A stretch of DNA of 64,000 nucleotides from JAANXG01 sp963731035 (GCA_963731035.1 CAVSUY010000009.1:219819-283818), one strand, 5' to 3'; positions 24,400-33,536 are shown, counted from the first letter of the stretch. Program-made: numbers and translations. The notes: generated from the sequence alone by a model not told the origin.

Positions 24400-25782
24400 A
24401 TGAGTAACGACAAGCCCTGGGGAGGGCGATTCAAGGAACCGACCGACGAGCTGGTGGAAGAGTTCACCGAGTCCGTGAGCTTCGACCGGGCTTTGCACCG
24501 GTATGACGTGCAAGGATCGATCGCCCACGCCCGTATGCTGAGCCGGGCCGGAGTCCTGTCGGGAGATGAGTGCGACGCTATCGTAAAGGGTCTGGAGGCT
24601 ATTGAGGAGGATATCGAGCAGGGCCACTTCTCGTGGTCGAGGCGGCTCGAGGATGTGCACATGAACATCGAGGCTGCGCTGACGGAAAGGATCGGGGAAG
24701 TTGGGAAGAAGCTGCACACGGCACGGTCCCGCAACGACCAGGTGGCAACCGATCTGCGGCTTTATCTGCGCGATGCGGTGGACGATATCCTGGCAAAGCT
24801 GGTCGCCCTCCGGGGCACCATGCTCGACCTGGCGGAGGCGGAAGCAGACACGGTCATGCCCGGCTTTACCCACCTGCAGATCGCGCAGCCGGTGACGCTG
24901 GGCCACCACGTCATGGCCTGGGTGTCCATGCTGGAGCGGGACAGCGCCCGGTTTGCCGAAGCACGCTCGCGGATCAACGTGCTGCCGCTGGGAGCGGCGG
25001 CCCTGGCGGGCACCACTTTCCCCATCGACAGGCAATACACCGCCGAGCAGCTCGGCTTTGCCGGCGTTGCGGACAATTCCCTGGATGCGGTTTCGGACCG
25101 CGATTTCGCCATCGAATACTGCGCCCACGCATCCCTGGCGATGGTGCACCTGTCGCGTATCGCCGAAGAGCTGGTCCTGTGGCAATCGGAAGCATACGGT
25201 TTCATAGAGATCGGCGATGCCTTCTGTACCGGGTCGAGCATCATGCCCCAGAAGAAGAACCCGGACGTAGCGGAGCTGTTGCGGGGCAAGAGTGGGCGCG
25301 CTATCGGCAACCTGGTGGCTCTGCTGACCCTGATGAAGGGCCAGCCCCTGGCCTACAACCGCGACAACCAGGAGGACAAGGAGCCCTTGTTCGATACCGT
25401 GCAGACCGCGCGCCTGTGCTTGGCGGTGTTGACCGCGATGATTCCGACGATATCGGTGAACCGGGCCCGGATGCGGGAGGCGGCAAGCCGAGGCTTCGCC
25501 ACCGCCACGGATCTAGCCGATTATCTGGTCAGGAAGGGGGTGCCGTTTCGGGACGCTCACGAGGTCGTCGGTAAGGCGGTGGGGGCGTGCATCGCAGAGG
25601 GCATTGGCTTGACGGACTTGTCCCTGGAGCGGCTGCGCGAGTTTCATCGCGGCATCGATCCCGATGTGTTCGAATTCCTGACGCTGGAGGGCTCGGTGAA
25701 CGCACGGGACCACCTGGGCGGCACGGCTCCGCGACAAGTGCGCGCGGCAATCGAAAGGCACAGGGCGCGACTGGCGTCCTGA
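24400..25782 (+). CDS. argH: Argininosuccinate lyase
   Basis: Final arginine step: argininosuccinate to arginine + fumarate. The start is the ATG at 24400 (MSNDKPWGGRF), preceded by AGAGAGG; the earlier in-frame ATG at 24358 is unlikely. 460 residues. The fumarase/lyase signature GSSIMPQKKNPD and the catalytic region HTARSRNDQVATD are intact. It is not linked to argDF here and has its own promoter region, with TATACT at 24368-24373. Confidence 0.96.
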   Translation: MSNDKPWGGRFKEPTDELVEEFTESVSFDRALHRYDVQGSIAHARMLSRAGVLSGDECDAIVKGLEAIEEDIEQGHFSWSRRLEDVHMNIEAALTERIGEVGKKLHTARSRNDQVATDLRLYLRDAVDDILAKLVALRGTMLDLAEAEADTVMPGFTHLQIAQPVTLGHHVMAWVSMLERDSARFAEARSRINVLPLGAAALAGTTFPIDRQYTAEQLGFAGVADNSLDAVSDRDFAIEYCAHASLAMVHLSRIAEELVLWQSEAYGFIEIGDAFCTGSSIMPQKKNPDVAELLRGKSGRAIGNLVALLTLMKGQPLAYNRDNQEDKEPLFDTVQTARLCLAVLTAMIPTISVNRARMREAASRGFATATDLADYLVRKGVPFRDAHEVVGKAVGACIAEGIGLTDLSLERLREFHRGIDPDVFEFLTLEGSVNARDHLGGTAPRQVRAAIERHRARLAS

Positions 25783-25915
25783 GGATCGTTCCAACGTTCG
25801 TGCGATGGGATTCGCATGCCCTAGTCGCTTGCCCGGCCGGCTGTTCGATGGCAATCTTCCGCCATAGAATGCGATAATCGAACGCGCTAATCACCGTATG
25901 AACAGAGGAGCCGCC

Positions 25916-26095
25916 ATGCCGTCCCGACGTATCCGCCGAATGACCGTGCTCGCGATGTGCCTGGGTGCCGGTTCCCTGATGGCGGGCTGCGGTCAGAGAG
26001 GACCGCTGTACCTGCCGGTGAAGAAGGGTGAAAAGAGAAAGGAGCAGAAGACGCCCGAGACCATCAAGCCCGCTTCTCCAAGCGGCGATACCTAG
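25916..26095 (+). CDS. lptM: LPS-assembly lipoprotein LptM (YifL family)
   Basis: A 59-residue lipoprotein. The ATG at 25916 has AGAGGAG six nt upstream. The signal ends in LMAGC, and the mature start CGQRGPLYLP is the LptM hallmark; the Lys-rich tail is typical. In enterobacteria LptM assists disulfide maturation of LptD. Its place just before lysA is conserved in gammaproteobacteria. Confidence 0.9.
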   Translation: MPSRRIRRMTVLAMCLGAGSLMAGCGQRGPLYLPVKKGEKRKEQKTPETIKPASPSGDT

Positions 26096-26152
26096 ACCGG
26101 TCCGGGAACGACCTTTCCATGAGGCCCGTCGCGCGGGCCCGTTTGGGGACGC

Positions 26153-27403
26153 ATGATTCCTTTCGACTATCGTGACGGTGGCCTGTGCGTCGAGCGGGTG
26201 CCGCTCTCTCGCATCGCGGAGGAGGTCGGAACCCCGTGCTACGTGTACTCGCGCGGGCGCATCGAGAAAAACTGGCGCGCCTACGACGAGGCGTTCGGAG
26301 ATCATCCCCACCTGGTGTGCTACGCGGTCAAGGCGAACGGCACGCTGGCGGTGCTCGACATACTGGCATCGCTGGGCTCGGGATTCGACATCGTGTCCGG
26401 CGGCGAGCTGCACAGGGTGGAGCGCGCCGGTGGAGACTTGTCCAAGGTCGTATTCTCCGGTGTGGGCAAGACCAGGGCCGAGATCGAGGCCGCGGTAGCG
26501 GCGGGAATCGCGAGCATTGACGTGGAATCGATCGAGGAGATCGATCGCGTTTCCCAGGCCGCCGGCAGCCTCGGCCGCAGCGCGCCGGTGGCGCTGCGGG
26601 TGAACCCGGATGTCGATCCCAATACCCATCCGTACATTGCCACCGGACTGAAGACCGCGAAGTTCGGCATCGGCATTGACGAAGCGCTGGAGACCTACCG
26701 TTACGCCGCCGGCATGACCGGCATCGACATCCGCGGCGTGGCTTGTCACATCGGATCCCAGCTCATGGACATGGCGCCCCTGCTGGATGCCTTCGGACGT
26801 TTGCTGGACCTGGTCGATACACTGGAGGTGAACGGCATCGGCATACGTCATATCGACGCCGGGGGCGGTCTGGGAATAGGTCCGGCGGAAAGTCCCGGTC
26901 CGGACAGGGGCAAGTGGGTCGAGGCGATGTTGGAGGTCATGCGCCGGCGTGGCAGGCGGGATCTGGAGTTGTTCGTCGAGCCGGGACGATCCATCGTGGG
27001 GGACGCCGGGATCCTCCTGACCCGGGTGGAGTATCTCAAGGCCAGCGGCGACAAGCGCTTCGCCGTGGTGGATGCCGGCATGAACGACCTTCTGCGCCCG
27101 GCGCTCTACCAGGCCAAGCACGGCATGCTGACGGTAAAGGAACCTGCCGGTGCCGGAGACGTATACGACGTCGTCGGTCCGGTGTGCGAGAGCGCCGACG
27201 TGCTCGGCACCAGCCGGCGAATGTCGCTGGCGGTGGGGGACCTGATCGCCATCACCGACGCCGGTGCTTACGGGTCGGTCATGGCGTCCAACTACAACGC
27301 CAGATCACGACCCGCCGAGGTGGTGGCGGACGGCGACCAATTTCAGGTCGTGCGGCGTCGCGAGACCTTCGACGACATGGTAGCGCTGGAGACAAGTCTA
27401 TAA
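26153..27403 (+). CDS. lysA: Diaminopimelate decarboxylase
   Basis: Converts meso-diaminopimelate to lysine. 416 residues. PLP-binding Lys60 in YAVKANGT; the glycine-rich IDAGGGLGIG loop; EPGRSIVGDAG; and the C-terminal GPVCESADVLG active-site cysteine motif are all intact. Follows lptM at 57 nt. The usual neighbour dapF is missing; instead an oxidative-stress gene follows. The stop codon overlaps a putative OxyR site. Confidence 0.96.
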   Translation: MIPFDYRDGGLCVERVPLSRIAEEVGTPCYVYSRGRIEKNWRAYDEAFGDHPHLVCYAVKANGTLAVLDILASLGSGFDIVSGGELHRVERAGGDLSKVVFSGVGKTRAEIEAAVAAGIASIDVESIEEIDRVSQAAGSLGRSAPVALRVNPDVDPNTHPYIATGLKTAKFGIGIDEALETYRYAAGMTGIDIRGVACHIGSQLMDMAPLLDAFGRLLDLVDTLEVNGIGIRHIDAGGGLGIGPAESPGPDRGKWVEAMLEVMRRRGRRDLELFVEPGRSIVGDAGILLTRVEYLKASGDKRFAVVDAGMNDLLRPALYQAKHGMLTVKEPAGAGDVYDVVGPVCESADVLGTSRRMSLAVGDLIAITDAGAYGSVMASNYNARSRPAEVVADGDQFQVVRRRETFDDMVALETSL

Positions 27404-27439
27404 TAGTTAAAAACTATCGATATTATTATTTATAATACA
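27403..27439. promoter_or_regulatory. Putative OxyR binding site before the peroxiredoxin-glutaredoxin gene
   Basis: ATAG (27403-27406), 7 nt, CTAT (27414-27417) is a perfect first half of the OxyR pattern, with the preferred T and A inside the spacer. After another 7 nt a degenerate half (ATTA at 27425-27428, TACA-like at the end) follows in correct register. It lies 71-107 nt upstream of the start codon. A gene for OxyR is 2 kb downstream. Confidence 0.55.
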
Positions 27440-27509
27440 TTGGTTTAATTCACCTCGACGCCCGTAAAATTCGGGCTACAAACTCAATTCCCACTTTTTC
27501 GAGGTGAAC

Positions 27510-28256
27510 ATGATCTTTCAGAGCAAAGAGGGCCGGCGCGTGCCCGACGTCGGGTTGAAACTGCGCGAGAACGGCGAATGGAAGGAGATTTCCACCGCCG
27601 ACTACTTCGCCGGCCGGAATGTTGTCGTATTCTCACTGCCCGGCGCATTCACGCCGACCTGTTCCTCCAGCCACCTGCCGCGTTTTGAAGAGCTGTATCC
27701 CGTTTTCAGGGAAGCCGGTGTGGATGAGCTTGCTTGCATCTCTGTGAACGACGCATTCGTCATGGAAGCCTGGGCGCGGGACCAGCACGCCGAACACGTG
27801 CGCATGCTGCCTGATGGCAACGGCCGGTTCACGGAGGCTATGGGTATGCTGGTGGACAAGTCCGAGTTGGGATTCGGCCCGAGGTCGTGGCGGTATTCCA
27901 TGCTGGTCAGGGATGGAGTGATCGAGAAGATGTTCATCGAGCCGGAGCGGGAGGGCGATCCGTTCGAGGTATCCGATGCCGATACCATGATTCATTACCT
28001 GAATCCGCACTCGGTCGTCCCCGGTTCCATCAGCGTGTTCTCCAAACCCGGGTGCCCGCACTGCGTGCGCGCCAAGAAGTCGCTGGCGACTCATGGTCTG
28101 GGCTATGAGGAAATCGTGCTGGGTCGGGACGCCACGGTCCGCTCCCTGCGGGCGGTCTCGGGCAGCGACCGGACGCCTCAGGTCTTCATCGATGGGCAGC
28201 TCATAGGCGGTGCCGACCAGCTCGAGGCATACCTCAAGGTCAACGAAGCTGCCTGA
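27510..28256 (+). CDS. Peroxiredoxin-5 / glutaredoxin fusion (hybrid Prx)
   Basis: 248 residues. The N-terminal Prx5 domain has peroxidatic Cys51 in PGAFTPTC; the C-terminal glutaredoxin domain has Cys182-Pro-His-Cys185 and TPQVFIDGQLIGG. The fusion reduces peroxides with glutathione as electron source, matching the downstream gor. The start is the ATG at 27510 with GAGG five nt upstream; an in-frame GTG lies two codons earlier. An OxyR-like site precedes it. Confidence 0.95.
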   Translation: MIFQSKEGRRVPDVGLKLRENGEWKEISTADYFAGRNVVVFSLPGAFTPTCSSSHLPRFEELYPVFREAGVDELACISVNDAFVMEAWARDQHAEHVRMLPDGNGRFTEAMGMLVDKSELGFGPRSWRYSMLVRDGVIEKMFIEPEREGDPFEVSDADTMIHYLNPHSVVPGSISVFSKPGCPHCVRAKKSLATHGLGYEEIVLGRDATVRSLRAVSGSDRTPQVFIDGQLIGGADQLEAYLKVNEAA

Positions 28257-28300
28257 CGGTCCGGTACTGCCACGGAGCGGGCATCCGGTATTATTGGGTG

Positions 28301-29560
28301 ATGGGATGGATCGCCTCGAAGCGTATACGCCTGTGGCCGTGCCTGGCTCTGCTGGTGCACGCCCAGGCGTTTGCCTTCAACATCGATGACCTCCGCACCC
28401 TGATCCGGGACAACAATCTGACCTCAGTGGAGCAGGTGATCGCCCGGCTGCCGGAGGAATACAAGGAAAACTACACCCTCGCCTATCACAGCCAGAGCCT
28501 TCAGGGCAGCAGCCACGACAATCCCCGTGCCATTTTATTCGGGCGCACCGCCCAGTTCATATTGACCTTCAACGGCGATCCATCGCAGCAGTATTACAAC
28601 GCCATAGAGACGTTGCAGTTCCAGGAGCAGAGCGAGTCCTTCGAGCTGTATTCCATCGATTTTTCCGGCGCAGCGGCAGAGGTTTCGGGTCCGAATCCGC
28701 AGGTCTGCATGAGCTGCCACGGCTCCCCGCCACACGTGATCTGGTCCAGCTACGAATACGGCGAGCGCAAGACCGGACATTGGCCCGGGTTCTACGGTTC
28801 CAGCCATGACGCACCAGTCCTGAATCCCGACGAGCTGGCCGCCTACGAACGCTTTCGCAAGCTCGCCGCTTCGCACCCGCGCTATCGGCACCTGGTGATG
28901 TCGAAACCGGGCGCCCCCTGGTTTCCTTACGGCATGGGGCCCAATCAGCACCGGCTGCGGCCCAACGACAGGCTGGGTAATCTGCTGGCCCGCTGGCAGG
29001 CCAGGCAGATCGCCGCGCTCATCGACCGGGGCGGCTTCATCGAGCACCACCCGAGAACCGCGCAGGCGTTTCTACTTCAATGCCCGGGCATTGAACACGG
29101 GCCATACCGACGCCAGGTGCATGCGTTGTTCGACGCCCGGTTCCCGCAGCAGAGCCATCCTCTGGCCCATGCCTTGCTCGAGAAGCTGCCGCCCGCACAG
29201 CGGACCGCGTTCATGATGCAGAAGCTGTTGGTGGGGTCCGACACCTTTGGTTGGGACATGAATATCGCCGAATCCGAGAGCAACGGGCAGTTTTCCACCG
29301 GCATCGTCAATATCGACCAGCTGGTCGGGGCGCGCTGGCTGGCCGCGCTGGACGACGGTCACTGGTTGAAGGCCTACTACAGGCCCTGGGAGAGCCGTGA
29401 GCTCTACAACACCTTCGCTCCGGAATACTATGAGCACAATGTCGCGCCTGGAGGCGTTGGAGAGGAATATGACCGGGTAATGAGTTACTACGACGAGGAC
29501 TACGCACATCTGGCCTGCCCCGGCCTCATGCGCCAGGCCCTGGCCGCGGCAGGCCAGTAG
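28301..29560 (+). CDS. Hypothetical periplasmic single-haem c-type protein
   Basis: 419 residues with a signal-like N-terminus (LWPCLALLVHAQAFAF). One covalent haem motif, Cys136-Met-Ser-Cys-His140, sits in a Pro/Gly-rich loop (SGPNPQVCMSCHGSPPHV). The remainder contains many His/Tyr/Trp residues but no fold that I recognise. It follows the peroxiredoxin-glutaredoxin gene by 41 nt and may be co-transcribed. A Met distal ligand cannot be assigned. Unrecognised family. Confidence 0.7.
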   Translation: MGWIASKRIRLWPCLALLVHAQAFAFNIDDLRTLIRDNNLTSVEQVIARLPEEYKENYTLAYHSQSLQGSSHDNPRAILFGRTAQFILTFNGDPSQQYYNAIETLQFQEQSESFELYSIDFSGAAAEVSGPNPQVCMSCHGSPPHVIWSSYEYGERKTGHWPGFYGSSHDAPVLNPDELAAYERFRKLAASHPRYRHLVMSKPGAPWFPYGMGPNQHRLRPNDRLGNLLARWQARQIAALIDRGGFIEHHPRTAQAFLLQCPGIEHGPYRRQVHALFDARFPQQSHPLAHALLEKLPPAQRTAFMMQKLLVGSDTFGWDMNIAESESNGQFSTGIVNIDQLVGARWLAALDDGHWLKAYYRPWESRELYNTFAPEYYEHNVAPGGVGEEYDRVMSYYDEDYAHLACPGLMRQALAAAGQ

Positions 29561-29626
29561 CACACTCAGGGACGGCGGCAAACGCGGGTTGCGGGAGCGG
29601 CTCCCCATCACCTCGGCAACTCGTGG

Positions 29627-30565
29627 TTATGCCTGCCGTCCCCGCCCGCGGCGATCCCCGCCGAGCATCTTCACGCAGGACAATCTGCAGTCCCAAACCG
29701 CTTGGCGCAGGGCCTCTATGGCGGCGAAACGCGGGTAGCCGGCTCGAAACGCCACCGCCACAGTGCGCTTGCCGCCGCGGCCGGCGAACCGGCGCACTGC
29801 CAGCATGCGGCGGGTGAATTTGTCGGCGCCCGCGGCGGTACACGGCACCACGGTAACTCCCAGGCCGGACGCCACCATGTGGCGTATGGTCTCCAGCGAA
29901 CTGCCCTCGGTGGCCGGCGACTCTCCCTGGGTGCACTCCGGGCATGACTCGATGACCTGGTTGCGAAAGCAATGACCGTCGCTCAGCAGCAGCAGGTTTT
30001 CTCCGCCGAGCGCGCGGCTTTGAATGCGGTCACGCTCCGCCAGTGGATGGGAGGCGGGCAGCAGCACCACGAAGGGCTCGTCGTACAGCGGCAGGGTCAA
30101 CAGGCCGGGCTGCTCGAAGGGCAGAGACAGGATGGCGGCATCGATCTCGCCGTGCTTCAGTTGCCGGGACAGGTCCGAGGTGTAGCCTTCCTGAAGGATC
30201 AAGGGCATGTCCGGGGCAAGCTTTTTCAACCCGGGAATCAGGTCGGGGAACAGGTACGGGCCGATGGTATAGATCGCTCCCAGTCGCAACGGGCCTAAAA
30301 GCGGGTCCTGGGCGCTTTGTGCCATCCGCTTCAGCGCATCGACGTCCTCCAGAATCCTCACTGCCTGGTCGATAATGGCCTGCCCCTGCGGTGCCACGGT
30401 AACTTCCGCGGTATTCCTTTCGAAGAGAATGATTCCCAACTCCCTCTCCAGCTTCTTGACCCCCACGCTCAAAGTGGGTTGGCTCACGAAGCACGCCCGC
30501 GCCGCCCGGCCGAAGTGACGATGGCGGGCGACCGCGGCGATATAGCGAAGCTCGGTGAGCGTCAT
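29627..30565 (-). CDS. oxyR: Hydrogen-peroxide regulator OxyR
   Basis: 312 residues from the ATG at 30565 (MTLTELRYIAAVARHRHFGRAA). LysR-type HTH at 1-60, then an effector domain with the redox pair Cys199 and Cys208 in CFRNQVIESC, the exact OxyR spacing. Cys208 is followed by an extra cysteine (Cys211). It activates peroxide defence genes; candidate targets here are the peroxiredoxin-glutaredoxin gene and gor. It is divergent from aroE. Confidence 0.95.
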   Translation of the reverse strand: MTLTELRYIAAVARHRHFGRAARACFVSQPTLSVGVKKLERELGIILFERNTAEVTVAPQGQAIIDQAVRILEDVDALKRMAQSAQDPLLGPLRLGAIYTIGPYLFPDLIPGLKKLAPDMPLILQEGYTSDLSRQLKHGEIDAAILSLPFEQPGLLTLPLYDEPFVVLLPASHPLAERDRIQSRALGGENLLLLSDGHCFRNQVIESCPECTQGESPATEGSSLETIRHMVASGLGVTVVPCTAAGADKFTRRMLAVRRFAGRGGKRTVAVAFRAGYPRFAAIEALRQAVWDCRLSCVKMLGGDRRGRGRQA

Positions 30566-30648
30566 GGGAAGAGGGGGAACATATCGTCGGGGCCGGGGTG
30601 TCTTGTATCCTAGACTACTATATACCTCTTTGCCGGACCGCCCGCACC

Positions 30649-31494
30649 ATGACCGACTTGTTTGACTTCGCTCCGCCGCCGCCGCTCTACGCGGTGATGG
30701 GCAATCCCGTCGACCACAGCCTCTCACCACAGATCCACGGTATATTCGCGCGGCAGTTCGATATGGCGCTGGACTACCGGCGCATTCACGTGGATGTCGG
30801 CGGCTTCAAACAGGCCGTCGACAGCTTCAGGGCCTCCGGGGGACAGGGCGTCAACGTAACCGTCCCCTTCAAGATCGATGCCTGGGAACTCGCGGATCGT
30901 CGCACCGAACGGGCCGAGGCTGCCGGCGCCGCCAACACCCTGTGGTTCAAGGACGATCTCATCCATGCGGATAATACCGATGGCGCCGGCATGGTTCGCG
31001 ATATCATCGCCAACCTCGCCTTCGACGTCGCCGGCAGGACCGTTCTCATTGTTGGTGCGGGCGGCGCGGTGCGGGGTGTCCTGGGTCCGCTGCTCGACGA
31101 GACCCCGGCGACGCTGACGATCGCCAACCGATCCTTGGACAAGGCCGAGGCCCTGGTACAGCTCTTCGCCGTGCGCGCCCGCATCGAGACGGCCGGGTTC
31201 GAGGCACTCAAGGGCCGCTCCTTCGACCTGGTGGTCAACGGCACCTCGGCGTCGTTGAAGGGCGAGCTGCCTCCCCTGCCGCAGGGTCTGTTCAACAGCG
31301 GTGCGCTGGCCTACGACATGATGTACAGCCGGGAAGGCACCCCATTCCTGCACTGGGCGGCCGAACACGGTGCCACGCAATGCGCCGACGGGCTGGGGAT
31401 GCTGGTGGAGCAGGCGGCCGAGTCATTCCACGTGTGGCACGGCAAGCGGCCCGACACGGCTCCCGCAATTGAGAAGCTCAAGTGGAGCGCCTGA
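30649..31494 (+). CDS. aroE: Shikimate dehydrogenase
   Basis: NADPH-dependent reduction of 3-dehydroshikimate. 281 residues from the ATG at 30649 (MTDLFDFAPPPPLYAVMGNP). Substrate motif DHSLSPQIH, the nucleotide fold VLIVGAGGAVRGVL and the NRS motif that selects NADPH are seen. Divergent from oxyR across an 83-nt gap with a TATATA-rich stretch. A 0.7-kb gene-free stretch follows. Confidence 0.95.
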   Translation: MTDLFDFAPPPPLYAVMGNPVDHSLSPQIHGIFARQFDMALDYRRIHVDVGGFKQAVDSFRASGGQGVNVTVPFKIDAWELADRRTERAEAAGAANTLWFKDDLIHADNTDGAGMVRDIIANLAFDVAGRTVLIVGAGGAVRGVLGPLLDETPATLTIANRSLDKAEALVQLFAVRARIETAGFEALKGRSFDLVVNGTSASLKGELPPLPQGLFNSGALAYDMMYSREGTPFLHWAAEHGATQCADGLGMLVEQAAESFHVWHGKRPDTAPAIEKLKWSA

Positions 31495-31605
31495 GGAGCG
31501 AGCAGCAGCGTAAATCCGGAAGCCGAGAGAGTTGGGGTGAGGGCAAACGGCGTTCGGAATGGCGCTGTGCTAGTGCCTGGTCGTTAGTTGACAGGACCAC
31601 GGCTA

Positions 31606-31715
31606 GCATGGGTTGGGGGACGCTTTCGCCGACACGCTGTGAATACATCCTTGTACGCTCGCTTCCGGTATCCTAAGCCTCCAGACGGTCGGCGAAAACC
31701 TCCCCCAACCCATGC
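31606..31715. repeat. Long imperfect inverted repeat (28-nt arms)
   Basis: Left arm 31606-31633 begins GCATGGGTTGGGGGA and ends TTTCGCCGAC; right arm 31688-31715 is its reverse complement with about three changes. A 54-nt core between them contains TGTGAATACATCCTTGTACG. Layout resembles a small MITE or a BIME pair. Unknown in this window elsewhere. Confidence 0.6.
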
Positions 31716-31798
31716 TCAGACTGCGTCACCCTTCGGCAAACACCACGGATGTGTCAGGTATCCCCGCCCCCCTCCCAAACGAAGGGATGGGCGTATAG

Positions 31799-31907
31799 GC
31801 ATGAATCGGGGCGGGATTTCAGCGGGCGTCTGGAGGCAAGGATGCCGGAGGCGAGCCTACAAGGAGGTACTTGCGGCGTCCCGCTGAAATCCCGCCCCGG
31901 TTCATGC
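31799..31907. repeat. Long inverted repeat, family with a CCCGCTGAAATCCCGCCCC core
   Basis: Arms at 31799-31826 and 31880-31907 are reverse complements over 28 nt with one mismatch. The 53-nt core includes GGATGCCGGAGGCGAGCCT. A third, single copy of the right arm lies at 32131-32158, so this is a family rather than a chance hairpin. Confidence 0.65.
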
Positions 31908-31998
31908 ACCGGCACTCCCGCCAAGAATCTGAACACCTCCACCAACCAGCGACCCCCCCACAAGATGTTCAAATCCCACGAACCAAGCCCGACGCAGC

Positions 31999-32025
31999 TT
32001 GTCGGGATAAATCCCGGCCCTACAA
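31999..32025. repeat. REP-like palindrome (second copy of the class seen near 1134)
   Basis: TTGTCGGGAT/ATCCCGGCCCTACAA forms a stem around a short AT centre. Read on the minus strand it is a TGTAGGG..GGGATTTATCCCGACA-type REP. Confidence 0.55.
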
Positions 32026-32130
32026 GGATGTGCACTGGGATTGCTCCAGGCAATCCCGTCATTTCCTCCATCCATGGAGGTCAGGAAGTGCGGCGGACCG
32101 CCGGGACCGAGACGCCGCCGACCTGCAGGT

Positions 32131-32158
32131 CCCGCTGAAACTCCGCGCCGATTCATGC
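32131..32158 (-). repeat. Single arm of the CCCGCTGAAA repeat family
   Basis: 28 nt matching the right arm of the 31799-31907 unit at 24 positions. No partner arm lies nearby. It is 31 nt downstream of the gor stop. Confidence 0.5.
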
Positions 32159-32189
32159 AAGGCCCTCGCGCCGAGAAGCCTCACAGGAC

Positions 32190-33536
32190 TCAGCTCAAGG
32201 TCACCATCTCCTCCGATGCCGTCGGATGGATGGCCACAGTGTCGTCGAAGTCCTTCTTGCACGCGCCCATCTTCACCGCTACGGCGAAGCCCTGGATCAT
32301 CTCGTCCGCTCCGTCGCCGATGACGTGGCAGCCCACGATCTTTTCGTCCGGCCCCCGCGTGACGAGCTTCACCACCGCCGGCGGCTTGCGCTCGAGCACA
32401 GCGTAGTACATGTTCACGAAGCGGCCCGAGTAGACCTTCACTTCCTCTCCAAAGCGTTCACAGGCTTCTTCCTCGCTCAGGCCCACCGTTCCGATAGGGG
32501 GGTGGCTGAAGACCACGCTGGCTATGTTCTCGTAGTCCAGGGCCGCATCCTTCTGACCTCCAAACAGGCGGTCGGCCAGCCGCCGGCCGGCGGCGATGGC
32601 CACCGGGGTCAGCGCCTTGCTGCCGGTGACGTCCCCGACCGCATAGATGCCGGTGACGTTGGTATTCTGGAATCCGTCCGTGACCACGTGTTCGAAGGCA
32701 TCGAGCTCTACGCCTGCATGTTCCAGTCCGAGGTCGCGGCTATTCGGCATCCTGCCCACCGCCCACAACACGCAATCCACGCCGGTGATGGACCCCCCGT
32801 CTTCCAGGTGGACGTCGATGCCAGCGGTCGACTTCTCGAGCGCAGAGACCCGGGTCCCTTTGCGGAAACCGATGCCCGATTGCTCACTCAAGTCCATCAG
32901 TGTGTCCCGGAGGGCGGCATCGAAGGTGCGCAGGAACGCATGCTTGCGCAGCACCATGGTGACCTCGGACCCCAGCCCGTGCAGCACCCCCGCTAACTCC
33001 ACGGCGATGTACCCCGCGCCCATGGTGACGACCCGCTTCGGCAGCTCGTCCAACTCAAAGAAGCCGTCACTGGTGATCCCGAGCTCCGCGCCGTGGACGT
33101 GGGGGACGATGGGCTTGCCGCCGGTTGCGATCAGGATGTGCTCCGCGGCGTAAACCTCCTCCCCGACGCGGACTTTCCGCGGTGAATAGAAGCGCGCGAA
33201 CCCGTGGAGCACATCCACGCCGGATGTGTCCAGACCCCTCTGGTAAATGCCATTGAGCCGGGATACGTAGGCGTCCCGCGCCTGTTTGATGGCGGACCAG
33301 TCGAAGCGCACTCCGTCGACGGAGAAGCCGTAGCCGGCCGCATCGTGCAGCGTCTCGGCGACAGCGGAGGTATTCCACATTACCTTCTTGGGGACGCAGC
33401 CTACGTTCACACACGTGCCTCCCATCCTGTTGCCTTCGATCAAGAGCACCCTGGCGCCGTAAGATGCCGCGCGGCGGGCAGATGCGATGCCGCCGCTACC
33501 GCCGCCGATTACGATGTAGTCGTACTGTGTGGTCAT
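32190..33536 (-). CDS. gor: Glutathione-disulfide reductase
   Basis: 448 residues. FAD motif IGGGSGG (10-16); redox disulfide Cys42/Cys47 in GGTCVNVGCVPKK; NADPH-binding GAGYIAVELAGVL; C-terminal HPTASEE with the catalytic His. Regenerates glutathione for the peroxiredoxin-glutaredoxin enzyme. Divergent from the oligopeptidase gene, with 172 nt between them. Confidence 0.95.
   Translation of the reverse strand: MTTQYDYIVIGGGSGGIASARRAASYGARVLLIEGNRMGGTCVNVGCVPKKVMWNTSAVAETLHDAAGYGFSVDGVRFDWSAIKQARDAYVSRLNGIYQRGLDTSGVDVLHGFARFYSPRKVRVGEEVYAAEHILIATGGKPIVPHVHGAELGITSDGFFELDELPKRVVTMGAGYIAVELAGVLHGLGSEVTMVLRKHAFLRTFDAALRDTLMDLSEQSGIGFRKGTRVSALEKSTAGIDVHLEDGGSITGVDCVLWAVGRMPNSRDLGLEHAGVELDAFEHVVTDGFQNTNVTGIYAVGDVTGSKALTPVAIAAGRRLADRLFGGQKDAALDYENIASVVFSHPPIGTVGLSEEEACERFGEEVKVYSGRFVNMYYAVLERKPPAVVKLVTRGPDEKIVGCHVIGDGADEMIQGFAVAVKMGACKKDFDDTVAIHPTASEEMVTLS

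Larger units (their letters stand above)
31495..32189. other. Gene-free stretch packed with inverted repeats
   Basis: No open frame with coding character is visible on either strand. It contains several separate palindromic repeat units, listed individually below (31606-31715, 31799-31907, 31999-32025, 32131-32158). The last three lie on the aroE-gor side. No transposase or CRISPR spacing is present. Confidence 0.7.

Noticed and set aside
25529..27121. 530-codon minus-strand frame across argH, lptM and lysA
   Set aside because: Spans three good plus-strand genes and shows no motif.
31495..32189. CRISPR array
   Set aside because: Repeats are inverted, of several families and irregularly spaced; no direct repeats with equal spacers.
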